Assembly (NCBI GenBank): GCA_001717005.1
Contig: MAGS01000088.1
Location: 11,321-53,291 of the forward strand
Length of the DNA: 41,971 nucleotides
Direction: 5' to 3'
From: Candidatus Methanomethylicus mesodigestus
Lineage (GTDB): Archaea > Thermoproteota > Methanomethylicia > Methanomethylicales > Methanomethylicaceae
Positions 26,055 through 32,826 of the stretch are shown piece after piece. Both the position numbers and the translations under genes were made by a program. Under the pieces are notes generated by a model. The model was not told where the DNA came from. It saw only the letters and a list, made by a program, of their open reading frames with translations, and ran no database searches. Positions within the stretch are counted from its first letter, which is position 1. Each line of letters starts with the position of its first letter.

Positions 26055-26543
26055 TTAAGGCGTGTCTCCCCTTTTTTGGTTTGGCACCCACCGCCGCTTG
26101 GGGATGGCGCCCCTCGGCTTATCCGCCTGATAGCCGCACGCATAGCACTTTCCGTCATGCACCGAAATCACGTCCCCGCAGCCGGGGCAGCGATATCTCT
26201 TTGCCTGGCTTGCCAGGAACTCATCGATCCCCCTCTCCCGCATCATCTTCAGGTTCTCGATCATGCTCATGCCATAGCGTGCCCTGTAATGCTCGTCCAG
26301 CTTGGCTAACTGCTTGCAGGGCATATCGGCGCATTCGTGGCAAAACCGGACGCTCCCCCTCCTCATCCTCTCGCAGTCCCTCCGGATGAACGCACAGTTC
26401 TTATTGCGCACCAGGCAGCCGGTGCAATGGGTTACTTTGCCTTTAACATACGGCGCCCCTCGCGAATAGGCGAGATAAGCCTTGCAGACCCCGCAGTTCA
26501 TGCCACACGGCGCAATCAGGTCAGCCTCAAACGCGCCTGCCAT
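26055..26543 (-). CDS. DUF3795 family cysteine-rich protein
   Basis: The N-terminus IAPCGMNCGVCKAYL and the following CTGCLVRNKNCAFIRRDC and FCHECADMPC match the DUF3795 pattern of conserved cysteines, which are thought to bind metal or an iron-sulfur cluster. Here the family domain is followed by a C-terminal zinc-ribbon-like piece, RYRCPGCGDVISVHDGKCYACGY (~residues 115-140), so the protein has at least 13 cysteines. DUF3795 genes are common in anaerobic archaea and have no established function. It is the first gene of a two-gene unit with the cyclase-like protein. Confidence 0.82.
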   Translation of the reverse strand: MAGAFEADLIAPCGMNCGVCKAYLAYSRGAPYVKGKVTHCTGCLVRNKNCAFIRRDCERMRRGSVRFCHECADMPCKQLAKLDEHYRARYGMSMIENLKMMRERGIDEFLASQAKRYRCPGCGDVISVHDGKCYACGYQADKPRGAIPKRRWVPNQKRGDTP

Positions 26544-26693
26544 GCCCTTCTATTGATACGAGAAATCTAATTAGCCTTGCCGCCTCTCCCGCCTGCCCCG
26601 CCCTTAGCTCTTCCGAAGATTTAATGGCTCATAAAAAGATGAGCGGCAATCCGGCATCAACGGGGGCAGCCGTGCCAAATGGCTGATTTTATA
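26544..26693. other. Gap between DUF3795 gene and tRNA-Ser
   Basis: No gene seen. A GCTCAT-aaaaag-ATGAGC stem-loop lies at 26627-26644, preceded by an AT-rich gatttaatgg; it could end transcription of the tRNA-Ser gene or be part of a promoter. Confidence 0.35.
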
Positions 26694-26805
26694 TGGCGCC
26701 GGGGAAGGGATTCGAACCCTTGCTCCACCGAAATGGAACCGGCTTGCCTGTCCCATTCACTATAAGATCTCGAGGCCGGCGCTTTAACCGCTCAGCCACC
26801 CCGGC
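26694..26805 (-). tRNA. tRNA-Ser (CGA) with 24-nt intron
   Basis: On the minus strand the acceptor arms GCCGGGG and CCCCGGC pair, the T arm is AAGGG-TTCGAAT-CCCTT, and the extra arm TTCCATTTCGGTGGAGC forms the long variable stem of class II tRNAs. The discriminator is G, as in archaeal tRNA-Ser (Leu has A). The anticodon stem is CCGGC/GCCGG with loop CT-CGA-G, then intron, then A. CCA is encoded (26694-26696 on the plus strand). Confidence 0.92.
26745..26768 (-). other. Intron of tRNA-Ser
   Basis: 24 nt between G37 and A38, the canonical splice position. Exact borders inferred from anticodon stem pairing. Confidence 0.7.
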
Positions 26806-26828
26806 GGCTAGTGGAATATCGGCTAGGC

Positions 26829-26839
26829 GGTTTTTATCC
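26829..26839 (-). promoter_or_regulatory. TATA box of tRNA-Ser
   Basis: ggataaaaacc on the minus strand, about 28 bases upstream of the tRNA 5' end. Confidence 0.6.
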
Positions 26840-26889
26840 TTAACGCTTCGTTGCTGGGCGCCTTCCCTGCCGACGCATTCCTTGGCGCA

Positions 26890-26951
26890 TTACAAGGGCG
26901 AACGAGGGGGGCGGAGAAAGCCCACAGGCTTCAGCCGTGGGGGCACGTCAG
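26890..26951 (+). mobile_element. Possible relict right end of an IS200/IS605-type element
   Basis: The segment gaaagCCCACaGGCttcaGCCGTGGG (hairpin 26921-26941, one bulged A) looks like the imperfect subterminal palindrome found at the right end of IS200/IS605 elements, where it also forms the 3' end of the TnpB-associated guide RNA. No tnpA or tnpB remains: the DNA just upstream holds the oppositely oriented tRNA-Ser gene and its promoter. It would be a solo end or deletion relict. The resemblance is from memory of such ends; a plain attenuator hairpin upstream of the archease gene is the alternative. Confidence 0.4.
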
Positions 26952-26995
26952 GGAAAGGACAATAAACTTCCGCCGCAATATGATGTCTGATAGAC

Positions 26996-27427
26996 ATGGT
27001 CTACGAGTTCCTCGACCACAAGTCCGACGTCTACGTCCGCGTCGCGTCCCCATCGCTCAGCAGGGCATTCGAGGACGCCGCCGCAGCCGCCTTCGAGGTC
27101 ATGCTGGAGCAGGGCTCCGTCAGGTGCAAGAAGACCATCGATCTGAGGGTCGATGCCACCGACATCGAGCAGCTCCTCTACATGTGGGTGGACCGCCTCC
27201 TCTACCACTTCGACGCCGAGGGATTCGCGCTGGCGAGGGCCGAGGTCAGGTCGCTGAGGCGCGCCCGTTCGGGGGGGTTCAGCCTCTCCGCCAGGCTGCA
27301 CGGGGAGGACTACGACCCCGGGGTGCACGGCCAGAAGGTCGGGGTCAAGGCGATGACCTACTCGCTCATGAGCATATCCCGGGGCGCCTCAGGGAGGGCG
27401 GAGCTCCGCTTCGTCCTCGACATCTGA
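26996..27427 (+). CDS. Archease, activator of the RtcB RNA ligase
   Basis: Archease is a small metal-binding protein that speeds guanylylation and multiple turnover of RtcB. The 143-residue protein has the family start YEFLDHKSDVYVRV (with the conserved DH...SD), FEDAAAAAFEVM, the middle block LLYMWVDRLLYHFDAEGF and a C-terminal GVKAMTYSLM followed by the usual final beta strand. Length is typical. It lies 65 bases before rtcB on the same strand, the classic arrangement. A TATA-like acaataaactt at ~26959-26969 suggests a nearly leaderless transcript. Confidence 0.93.
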   Translation: MVYEFLDHKSDVYVRVASPSLSRAFEDAAAAAFEVMLEQGSVRCKKTIDLRVDATDIEQLLYMWVDRLLYHFDAEGFALARAEVRSLRRARSGGFSLSARLHGEDYDPGVHGQKVGVKAMTYSLMSISRGASGRAELRFVLDI

Positions 27428-27492
27428 CCCGCGCCGCCGGCGATTGGAAGATTAATTACCACGTCGCGACATTCTAAACCACGTGAGCTCAT

Positions 27493-30378
27493 ATGGCAAC
27501 GGGGGAAGGGGCTGACACGCCGAGCAGGGGCATCCCGCTCAAGAAGCTTCAGGACTGCATCTGGGAGATCCCGCAGTCATTCAGGGCCGGCATGAACGTG
27601 CCCGGCAGGGTCTACGCAGACAACGACCTCATCCAGAAGATGGCTGAGGACCTCACGCTTACGCAGTGCGCGAACGTGGCGCACCTGCCCGGGATACTCG
27701 ACCGCTCCATAGTCATGCCAGACGGGCATCAGGGCTACGGCTTCCCCATTGGGGGCGTGGCCGCATTCGACATGGAGAACGGCGTCATCTCCCCCGGGGG
27801 GGTCGGGTACGACATCAACTGCCTTCCCATAGGATCTAAAGTATTGACTCCTGATGGCTACTCCGTTCCGATCGAAGAAGCCCATTATCACGGTCAAGTA
27901 ATATGCATCAACTCGAAACAATCAACCAACGCAAATATTGTTCGCCGCATGAAAAGGAATGGTGAGCCCCTCCTTAGGATCTCAACTAAAGGAGGCGCTG
28001 TTATACGGCTGACCCCTGATCATCCAATACTTACAAAGAGCGGGATGGTCGAATCGGGCGCCATCAATAAAGGCACTTTAGTAGCGACCCATCCTTTCAG
28101 TGGAATGGACTACGCCCCTCCCCCTGCTGCAACAATTCTCAGCGAACATGATTTTAAACCATCGATATCGAGAGAGCTCAAGGAGAGGGGCCTGCTCCCC
28201 CTGAATGGGAACAACCGCAACCTCCCTGCGCTGTTCAGGCTGATGGGTTATTTTTTGGGCTATGGCGCATTTGGTGGAAAGAAGACCTGTTTCTATGGCA
28301 GCAAAGAAGGCATGTCTGATCTTCGAAGGGACGTGATCGCCCTCGGTTTCAGTCCATCAAAGGTCTATAGGCGCGAAAGGGCTTCCGTAATCAATAATAA
28401 AACATTCAAGGGTGTTGAGAACTCCGTGCACGTCTCAGCACGAAGTTTAATAGCATTGCTTCTGAAACTCGGAATCCCGTCGAAATGCAAATCAAAGACT
28501 GATTTCTTGGTTCCTGGATGCGTTCTTGATTCCCCCGCATGGCTTCAAAGGTCGTTTCTCGCTGGTTATTTCGGTGCCGAGATGGATAAACCTCAGACAA
28601 TCAATGGTTATAACTTCGAGCCGCCTGTCGCGTCCTGCACAAAGTACAACAACAATGTGAAGAGTGGAATTGCCTTCCTGCAGCAAATCAGCAAAATGCT
28701 TGAAGGGTTTGGCGTTTCGACATGCGGCATCCATGAGGAAGATCTTGGAAACAGAGTCCGCTTGAAGCTGCAACTGTCCGAAAAACCGCGTTCGCTCATA
28801 CATCTGTGGTCAAAAGTGGGTTATTCTTTCAACCCAAAGCGGCAACGCTTGGCTCTGGCAGCAGTAAGCTGGCTCCGGATGAAAGAATCGGTCACTGACG
28901 AAAGGCAACGCATCGCCGTCGCTATCATGGCACATAAATCGACGGGCGTTTCCTTCTCTGCCGCAGCGTCCTCTGTCCCCTCCGATGCACACGTGAACTT
29001 CAGGTTCATAGAACGCAGCTACTATACGCCGCTTTCATCGAAACCTAGGGTCCCGGGTGGATTCCCTCGTTTCGAGGAGTGGGCAAAAGCATCCATTGAT
29101 GGCGACATCATCTGGGATGAAGTTGTTGGAGTCGCCAAGGAGGAGTACTCGGGAGATGTTTACGACATCACCGTCGACAATCCCTCCCACAACTTCATAG
29201 CCGAAGGCGTTGTCGTCTCCAACTGCGGCGTCAGGCTAGTGCTCTCCAACCTCGACGTGAAGGACGTGCGCCCCGCGCTCCCGAAGCTCGTCGAGGCCAT
29301 GTTCAACGCCGTCCCCTCCGGCCTGGGCAGCAAGGGCGGCATACGCCTGACACACCAGGAGCTCAACGAAGTGATTGACCGGGGCGTCCCGTGGGCCGTC
29401 GAGAAGGGCTACGGCTACGAGGAGGATGCCCGGAGGTGCGAGGAGGGCGGATCCATGAAGACCGCCGACCACACGAAGGTCTCTGACACAGCCCGCGGCA
29501 GGGGCTCCGGTCAGCTAGGCACCTTGGGGAGCGGCAACCACTTCCTTGAGGTCCAAGCCGTGGACCGGATATTCGACCAGCGCGCCGCCAAGGCGTTCGG
29601 CGTCGAGCGCGAGGGGCAGGTCGTGGTGATGATACACTCCGGCTCAAGGGGGCTCGGTCATCAGGTCTGCAGCGACTACCTCCACGTGATGGAGCAGGCC
29701 GTCTCCAAGTACGGGCTGAGGATACCCGACAGGGAGCTGGCTTGCGCCCCCGCGGGCAGCAGGGAGGCGTCGGACTACTTCGGCGCCATGAGCGCGGCAT
29801 GCAACTACGCCTGGGTCAACCGGCAGTGCATCATGCACTGGACCCGGCAGGCGTTCCAGAAGACCTTCCTGACCGACCCCGAGAGGCTGGGCATGCGCAT
29901 GGTCTACGACGTGGCCCACAACCTCGCAAAGCGCGAGGACCACGAGCACGGGGGCAGGCGGAAGACGCTCTACGTCCACCGCAAGGGCGCCACGAGGGCG
30001 TTTCCGGCAGGCCGTCCCGAGGTCCCGCAGGAGTACCGCGACATCGGCCAGCCGGTCATAATCCCCGGGAGCATGGGCACCGCATCGTACCTCCTGGTGG
30101 GCGGCCCCAGGTCGCTCGAGCTCAGCTGGGGGTCGACCGCCCACGGCGCCGGCAGGTTCCTCAGCCGCGAGGCCGCGATAAGGAAGTACTGGGGCAGCGA
30201 CGTCAAGAGGGACCTCGAGGGCAGGGGCATACAGCTCCGCGCCGCCAACATCAGGGTCATCGCCGAGGAGGCGCCAGGAGCCTACAAGGACGTCGACAGG
30301 GTCGCCGAGGTATCGAACCGGCTCGGCATCGCAACGATAGTGGCGCGGCTCGTGCCGCTGGGCGTGACGAAGGGATGA
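27493..30378 (+). CDS. rtcB: RNA-splicing ligase RtcB containing an intein
   Basis: RtcB joins 2',3'-cyclic phosphate and 5'-OH RNA ends with GTP, and in archaea ligates tRNA exons after intron removal. The extein parts are residues 1-109 and 578-961 (493 residues after splicing, normal for the family). They include MPDGHQGYGFPIGGVAAF, GVGYDIN joined to CGVRLVLSN, GTLGSGNHFLEVQ, MIHSGSRGLGH and STAHGAGRFLSR, whose His is the guanylylated nucleophile. The intein (residues 110-577) interrupts DIN-CGVRL exactly before the metal-binding Cys, so the enzyme is dead until splicing. The last 4 bases overlap the next gene (ATGA). The three intron-containing tRNAs in this window are its natural substrates. 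Confidence 0.96.
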   Translation: MATGEGADTPSRGIPLKKLQDCIWEIPQSFRAGMNVPGRVYADNDLIQKMAEDLTLTQCANVAHLPGILDRSIVMPDGHQGYGFPIGGVAAFDMENGVISPGGVGYDINCLPIGSKVLTPDGYSVPIEEAHYHGQVICINSKQSTNANIVRRMKRNGEPLLRISTKGGAVIRLTPDHPILTKSGMVESGAINKGTLVATHPFSGMDYAPPPAATILSEHDFKPSISRELKERGLLPLNGNNRNLPALFRLMGYFLGYGAFGGKKTCFYGSKEGMSDLRRDVIALGFSPSKVYRRERASVINNKTFKGVENSVHVSARSLIALLLKLGIPSKCKSKTDFLVPGCVLDSPAWLQRSFLAGYFGAEMDKPQTINGYNFEPPVASCTKYNNNVKSGIAFLQQISKMLEGFGVSTCGIHEEDLGNRVRLKLQLSEKPRSLIHLWSKVGYSFNPKRQRLALAAVSWLRMKESVTDERQRIAVAIMAHKSTGVSFSAAASSVPSDAHVNFRFIERSYYTPLSSKPRVPGGFPRFEEWAKASIDGDIIWDEVVGVAKEEYSGDVYDITVDNPSHNFIAEGVVVSNCGVRLVLSNLDVKDVRPALPKLVEAMFNAVPSGLGSKGGIRLTHQELNEVIDRGVPWAVEKGYGYEEDARRCEEGGSMKTADHTKVSDTARGRGSGQLGTLGSGNHFLEVQAVDRIFDQRAAKAFGVEREGQVVVMIHSGSRGLGHQVCSDYLHVMEQAVSKYGLRIPDRELACAPAGSREASDYFGAMSAACNYAWVNRQCIMHWTRQAFQKTFLTDPERLGMRMVYDVAHNLAKREDHEHGGRRKTLYVHRKGATRAFPAGRPEVPQEYRDIGQPVIIPGSMGTASYLLVGGPRSLELSWGSTAHGAGRFLSREAAIRKYWGSDVKRDLEGRGIQLRAANIRVIAEEAPGAYKDVDRVAEVSNRLGIATIVARLVPLGVTKG
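27820..29223 (+). mobile_element. Intein within RtcB with degenerate LAGLIDADG domain
   Basis: A 468-residue in-frame insertion. Splicing blocks: A CLPIGSKVLTPDG with the N-terminal Cys, B GAVIRLTPDHPILT with the TxxH motif, F DVYDITVDNPSHNFIAEG, G VVVSN followed by extein Cys. The residue before the final Asn is Ser rather than the usual His. The central part has two dodecapeptide motifs of a LAGLIDADG homing endonuclease: RLMGYFLGYGAFG, where the acidic residue is replaced by Tyr, and FLAGYFGAEM, which keeps Glu. The endonuclease is therefore probably inactive while splicing residues look usable. The DNA is visibly more AT-rich than the extein, consistent with horizontal arrival. Confidence 0.93.
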
Positions 30379-31046
30379 CCCCGCCACACCCGCCGTCCCG
30401 GCCGCTGGTCTCCCGCGCCGGCAGGTATCTCGTGATCCACGAGGAGTCCTTCGCCGACGCAGGCCTTTCCTCGAACGTGTATGTCACGGAGCAGGACGGC
30501 AAGTACTACATATTCGACGCGAGCGGGAGCCCCGACCTCCTCTCGTACGTCGAGGTGACCGGCATCCACCGCGGCTACATAGCCGGCGTCATCCTGACCC
30601 ACGGGCACTATGACCACGTGAGGGGCCTCAAGTCCGTTGCCGGGCTGGACCTGCCTGTCTTCATAAGCAAGAAGGACGAGGCGCTCATGAAATCGACCGT
30701 CGGCAAGGTGAGCGCGAAGGGGTTCGAGAGCCCTGAGGGTGTGGCCGTGCTGGAGTCCCTGTCCCTCAAGGCGGTCGCGACGCCCGGCCACACCCCCGGG
30801 AGCACCTGCTTCTACTCCGAGCGCGACGGGCTACTGATAAGCGGGGACACCGTCTTCCCCGAGGGGTACTTCGGCAGGACCGACCTCCCCGGCGGCAGCG
30901 ACGCCGAGATGCTTGCCAGCCTCGAGCTCGTCTCCAAGCTGGACGTCGAGACGATGCTGCCTGGGCACGACATGCCCGTGCTGGAGCATGCCTCGGAGTC
31001 GATAAGGGCATCGCTGGCCTGCGCAAAGTCCATGCTCAGGCCGTAG
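30375..31046 (+). CDS. Metallo-beta-lactamase-fold hydrolase
   Basis: The signature LTHGHYDHVRGL (~residues 75-86) gives the HxHxDH metal-binding site; further ligands are seen in TPGHTPGSTCFY (~136-147), LISGDTVF (~154-161, the bridging Asp) and LPGHDMP (~195-201). This set matches the glyoxalase II/persulfide dioxygenase-like hydrolase group with two metal ions. No signal peptide is present. The ATG at 30375 overlaps the rtcB stop in an ATGA, so translation is coupled; the longer ORF in the track only runs back through rtcB in another frame. The coupling suggests a role linked to RNA repair or a hydrolytic housekeeping step, but the substrate cannot be told from sequence. Confidence 0.87.
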   Translation: MTPPHPPSRPLVSRAGRYLVIHEESFADAGLSSNVYVTEQDGKYYIFDASGSPDLLSYVEVTGIHRGYIAGVILTHGHYDHVRGLKSVAGLDLPVFISKKDEALMKSTVGKVSAKGFESPEGVAVLESLSLKAVATPGHTPGSTCFYSERDGLLISGDTVFPEGYFGRTDLPGGSDAEMLASLELVSKLDVETMLPGHDMPVLEHASESIRASLACAKSMLRP

Positions 31047-31077
31047 AATCCCCGCCTCGCCCGCGGGAGAATGCCGG

Positions 31078-32010
31078 TCAGAGCGCCGATGCCGCCTGCA
31101 CCAGCCACGCCATCCCCATCGACAGCACCGGCGTCGCAAACCACAGCACCGCGAGCTTCACCGCCGTCTGCCTGTTGATCGCGCCGGTCCCCTTTGCCAG
31201 CCCGCCGCCGGCCACGCCCCCGATTATCGCGTGGCTGACGGAGACCGGTATCCCGCCCTGAGTGAAGATGTGCACTATGAACGCCCCGCCGAATTGGGAC
31301 GCGAACGCGGTCGGCGGCCCCAGGCTCGACACCCTCTCCCCCACTGTTCTGGCAACCCTCTCACCCATCAGCACCCCCCCTGCCGCGCTAGCGGCCACCG
31401 CCGTTATGATGGCCGTCGCCCAGCCGAGGTCCTCAGTCACGACGCCGGCGACCAGCCCCAGCGTGTTGGCCCCGAAGCAGTATGCCGTGTAGAAACTCGC
31501 AGCCATCGTCATCATGCCATAGACGAAGACCGTCCCGCCGACGCTGTTTATGCTGCGCCTCCTCAGGGCCTTCGATAGCAAGAATGATATCCCCGCCGCA
31601 AGGAACGGCGTGGCCGCCCAGGATGCCAGTATGATGGCAATTCCCGCCGTGTTCAGCGGCACCCCCATGAAGATGCCGCACCCTATGGACGCGCCAAAGA
31701 CTGCCTGCGTCATGGGGAGCGGCAGGCGGACCGCCGTGGCTATCAGTATCATCGCGAGGGTCACGCCCAGTATGAGCTCCAGCGACGAGCTGGGCAGCTC
31801 CCCCATGAGCGTCTTGCCCTGGATTGCGCCCGTCAGCTTGTTCCCCTCCATGAGCGCCCCCAGCGCCAGCCCCGCGACGAATATGAGTATGCCGTACTTG
31901 TAGGACGTGAACTTGGAGCCGGCGACCGTCCCCGCGGCGTTGCTTGCATTGTTTGCCCCCGTCATTCCGAGCGTCAGCGCCGTCAGGACTATGAGGACGA
32001 TCGAGAACAC
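31078..32010 (-). CDS. PiT-family inorganic phosphate transporter
   Basis: Membrane carrier importing phosphate with a cation. The family signature appears twice in diverged form: GANNASNAAGTVAGSK near the N-terminus and GIPVSVSHAIIGGVAGGGLAKG near the C-terminus, reflecting the inverted repeat of PiT proteins. About nine to ten hydrophobic segments are seen in 310 residues, somewhat shorter than bacterial PitA and normal for archaeal members. The start is a GTG at 32010. It follows, 59 bases downstream, the DUF47 gene on the same strand, the usual partner, so the pair forms an operon. Confidence 0.9.
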   Translation of the reverse strand: MFSIVLIVLTALTLGMTGANNASNAAGTVAGSKFTSYKYGILIFVAGLALGALMEGNKLTGAIQGKTLMGELPSSSLELILGVTLAMILIATAVRLPLPMTQAVFGASIGCGIFMGVPLNTAGIAIILASWAATPFLAAGISFLLSKALRRRSINSVGGTVFVYGMMTMAASFYTAYCFGANTLGLVAGVVTEDLGWATAIITAVAASAAGGVLMGERVARTVGERVSSLGPPTAFASQFGGAFIVHIFTQGGIPVSVSHAIIGGVAGGGLAKGTGAINRQTAVKLAVLWFATPVLSMGMAWLVQAASAL

Positions 32011-32069
32011 AAGCGCAACCCCTGCGACAGATGGTGAGACTTACCCCCGCCCTCTAAAAAAGGATGCCT

Positions 32070-32741
32070 TCATGCCCCTGCCTTCACGATCATGGAGGTC
32101 AGCACATCCGACGCCGCCTCCGCCGCGTCTGCCACCATGTCAAGCTGGAATATGAAGTCCCTCATCTGGAGGTAGGAGAGCGTCGACAGCCTCCCCTCGT
32201 TCGCCGTCAGGTGCTTTATCAGCTTGAGCTTCTGCTCGTCAAGCCCCTCCTCCATCTTCTCGACCTCGTGGGCGATCTTGAGCGCGCCGTTGGCGTCCCT
32301 GTCGACCATGGCGACCGCGTCCCTCAGGCGCTCGACGATGGAGACCGTCCCGGCTATCATCTTCGTGATATCGGGGCTGCACTCGAACAGGATCCCCATC
32401 TCCTCCTTGGTCGGCTCCCTGGTTGCCAGCACCCTCGCGGCATCCTTCGCCTTGTCGGCTATGTCATCGACCGCCTCCGCCAGCCTCAGGAAGTCCTCCT
32501 TGAGTCCGACGAATATTATGCCGCTGTAGAGCCCAACCTCGACCTTCCTCTTGACGTCGTCCGCCTCGCGCTCCACCATCGCGATCTTCTCGGCCACCCA
32601 GCTGACGACCGCCCAGTTCTTGTCCTTGCAACCTGCTATGAGGTCGCTGAGCAGGTTCGTTGCCTCGATTACCAGCCTGATGTGCTCCCTGAGCTTCTCG
32701 TCGACCCCCTTGAGGGGGAATGATGACAGCTTCCTCCACAT
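32070..32741 (-). CDS. DUF47/PhoU-like Pit accessory protein
   Basis: All-helical cytoplasmic protein of the DUF47 (TIGR00153, PhoU-like) family, generally encoded next to PiT transporters and thought to control them. The 223-residue sequence has the characteristic EREADDVKRKVEVGLYSGIIFVGLKEDFLRLAEAVDDIADKAKDAA stretch with acidic residues that bind metal in PhoU-like bundles. It is the first gene of the unit, upstream of the transporter. Confidence 0.88.
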   Translation of the reverse strand: MWRKLSSFPLKGVDEKLREHIRLVIEATNLLSDLIAGCKDKNWAVVSWVAEKIAMVEREADDVKRKVEVGLYSGIIFVGLKEDFLRLAEAVDDIADKAKDAARVLATREPTKEEMGILFECSPDITKMIAGTVSIVERLRDAVAMVDRDANGALKIAHEVEKMEEGLDEQKLKLIKHLTANEGRLSTLSYLQMRDFIFQLDMVADAAEAASDVLTSMIVKAGA

Positions 32742-32826
32742 GCCTCCCTCTCACCCCGCCTGCCCGCGCGCCCCTTACGTTACTCGCGCCTCCCCGCCTT
32801 TACTCTTGCCCTGCCCCTGCCCGCCG

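Noticed and set aside
26693-26965. 90-aa ORF on the plus strand
   Set aside because: Overlaps the tRNA-Ser gene, its promoter and the hairpin; no ribosome site.
29742-30374. N-terminal extension of the MBL hydrolase given by the ORF track
   Set aside because: Overlaps rtcB in another frame with Arg-rich nonsense composition; ATG 30375 in the ATGA overlap fits the family.
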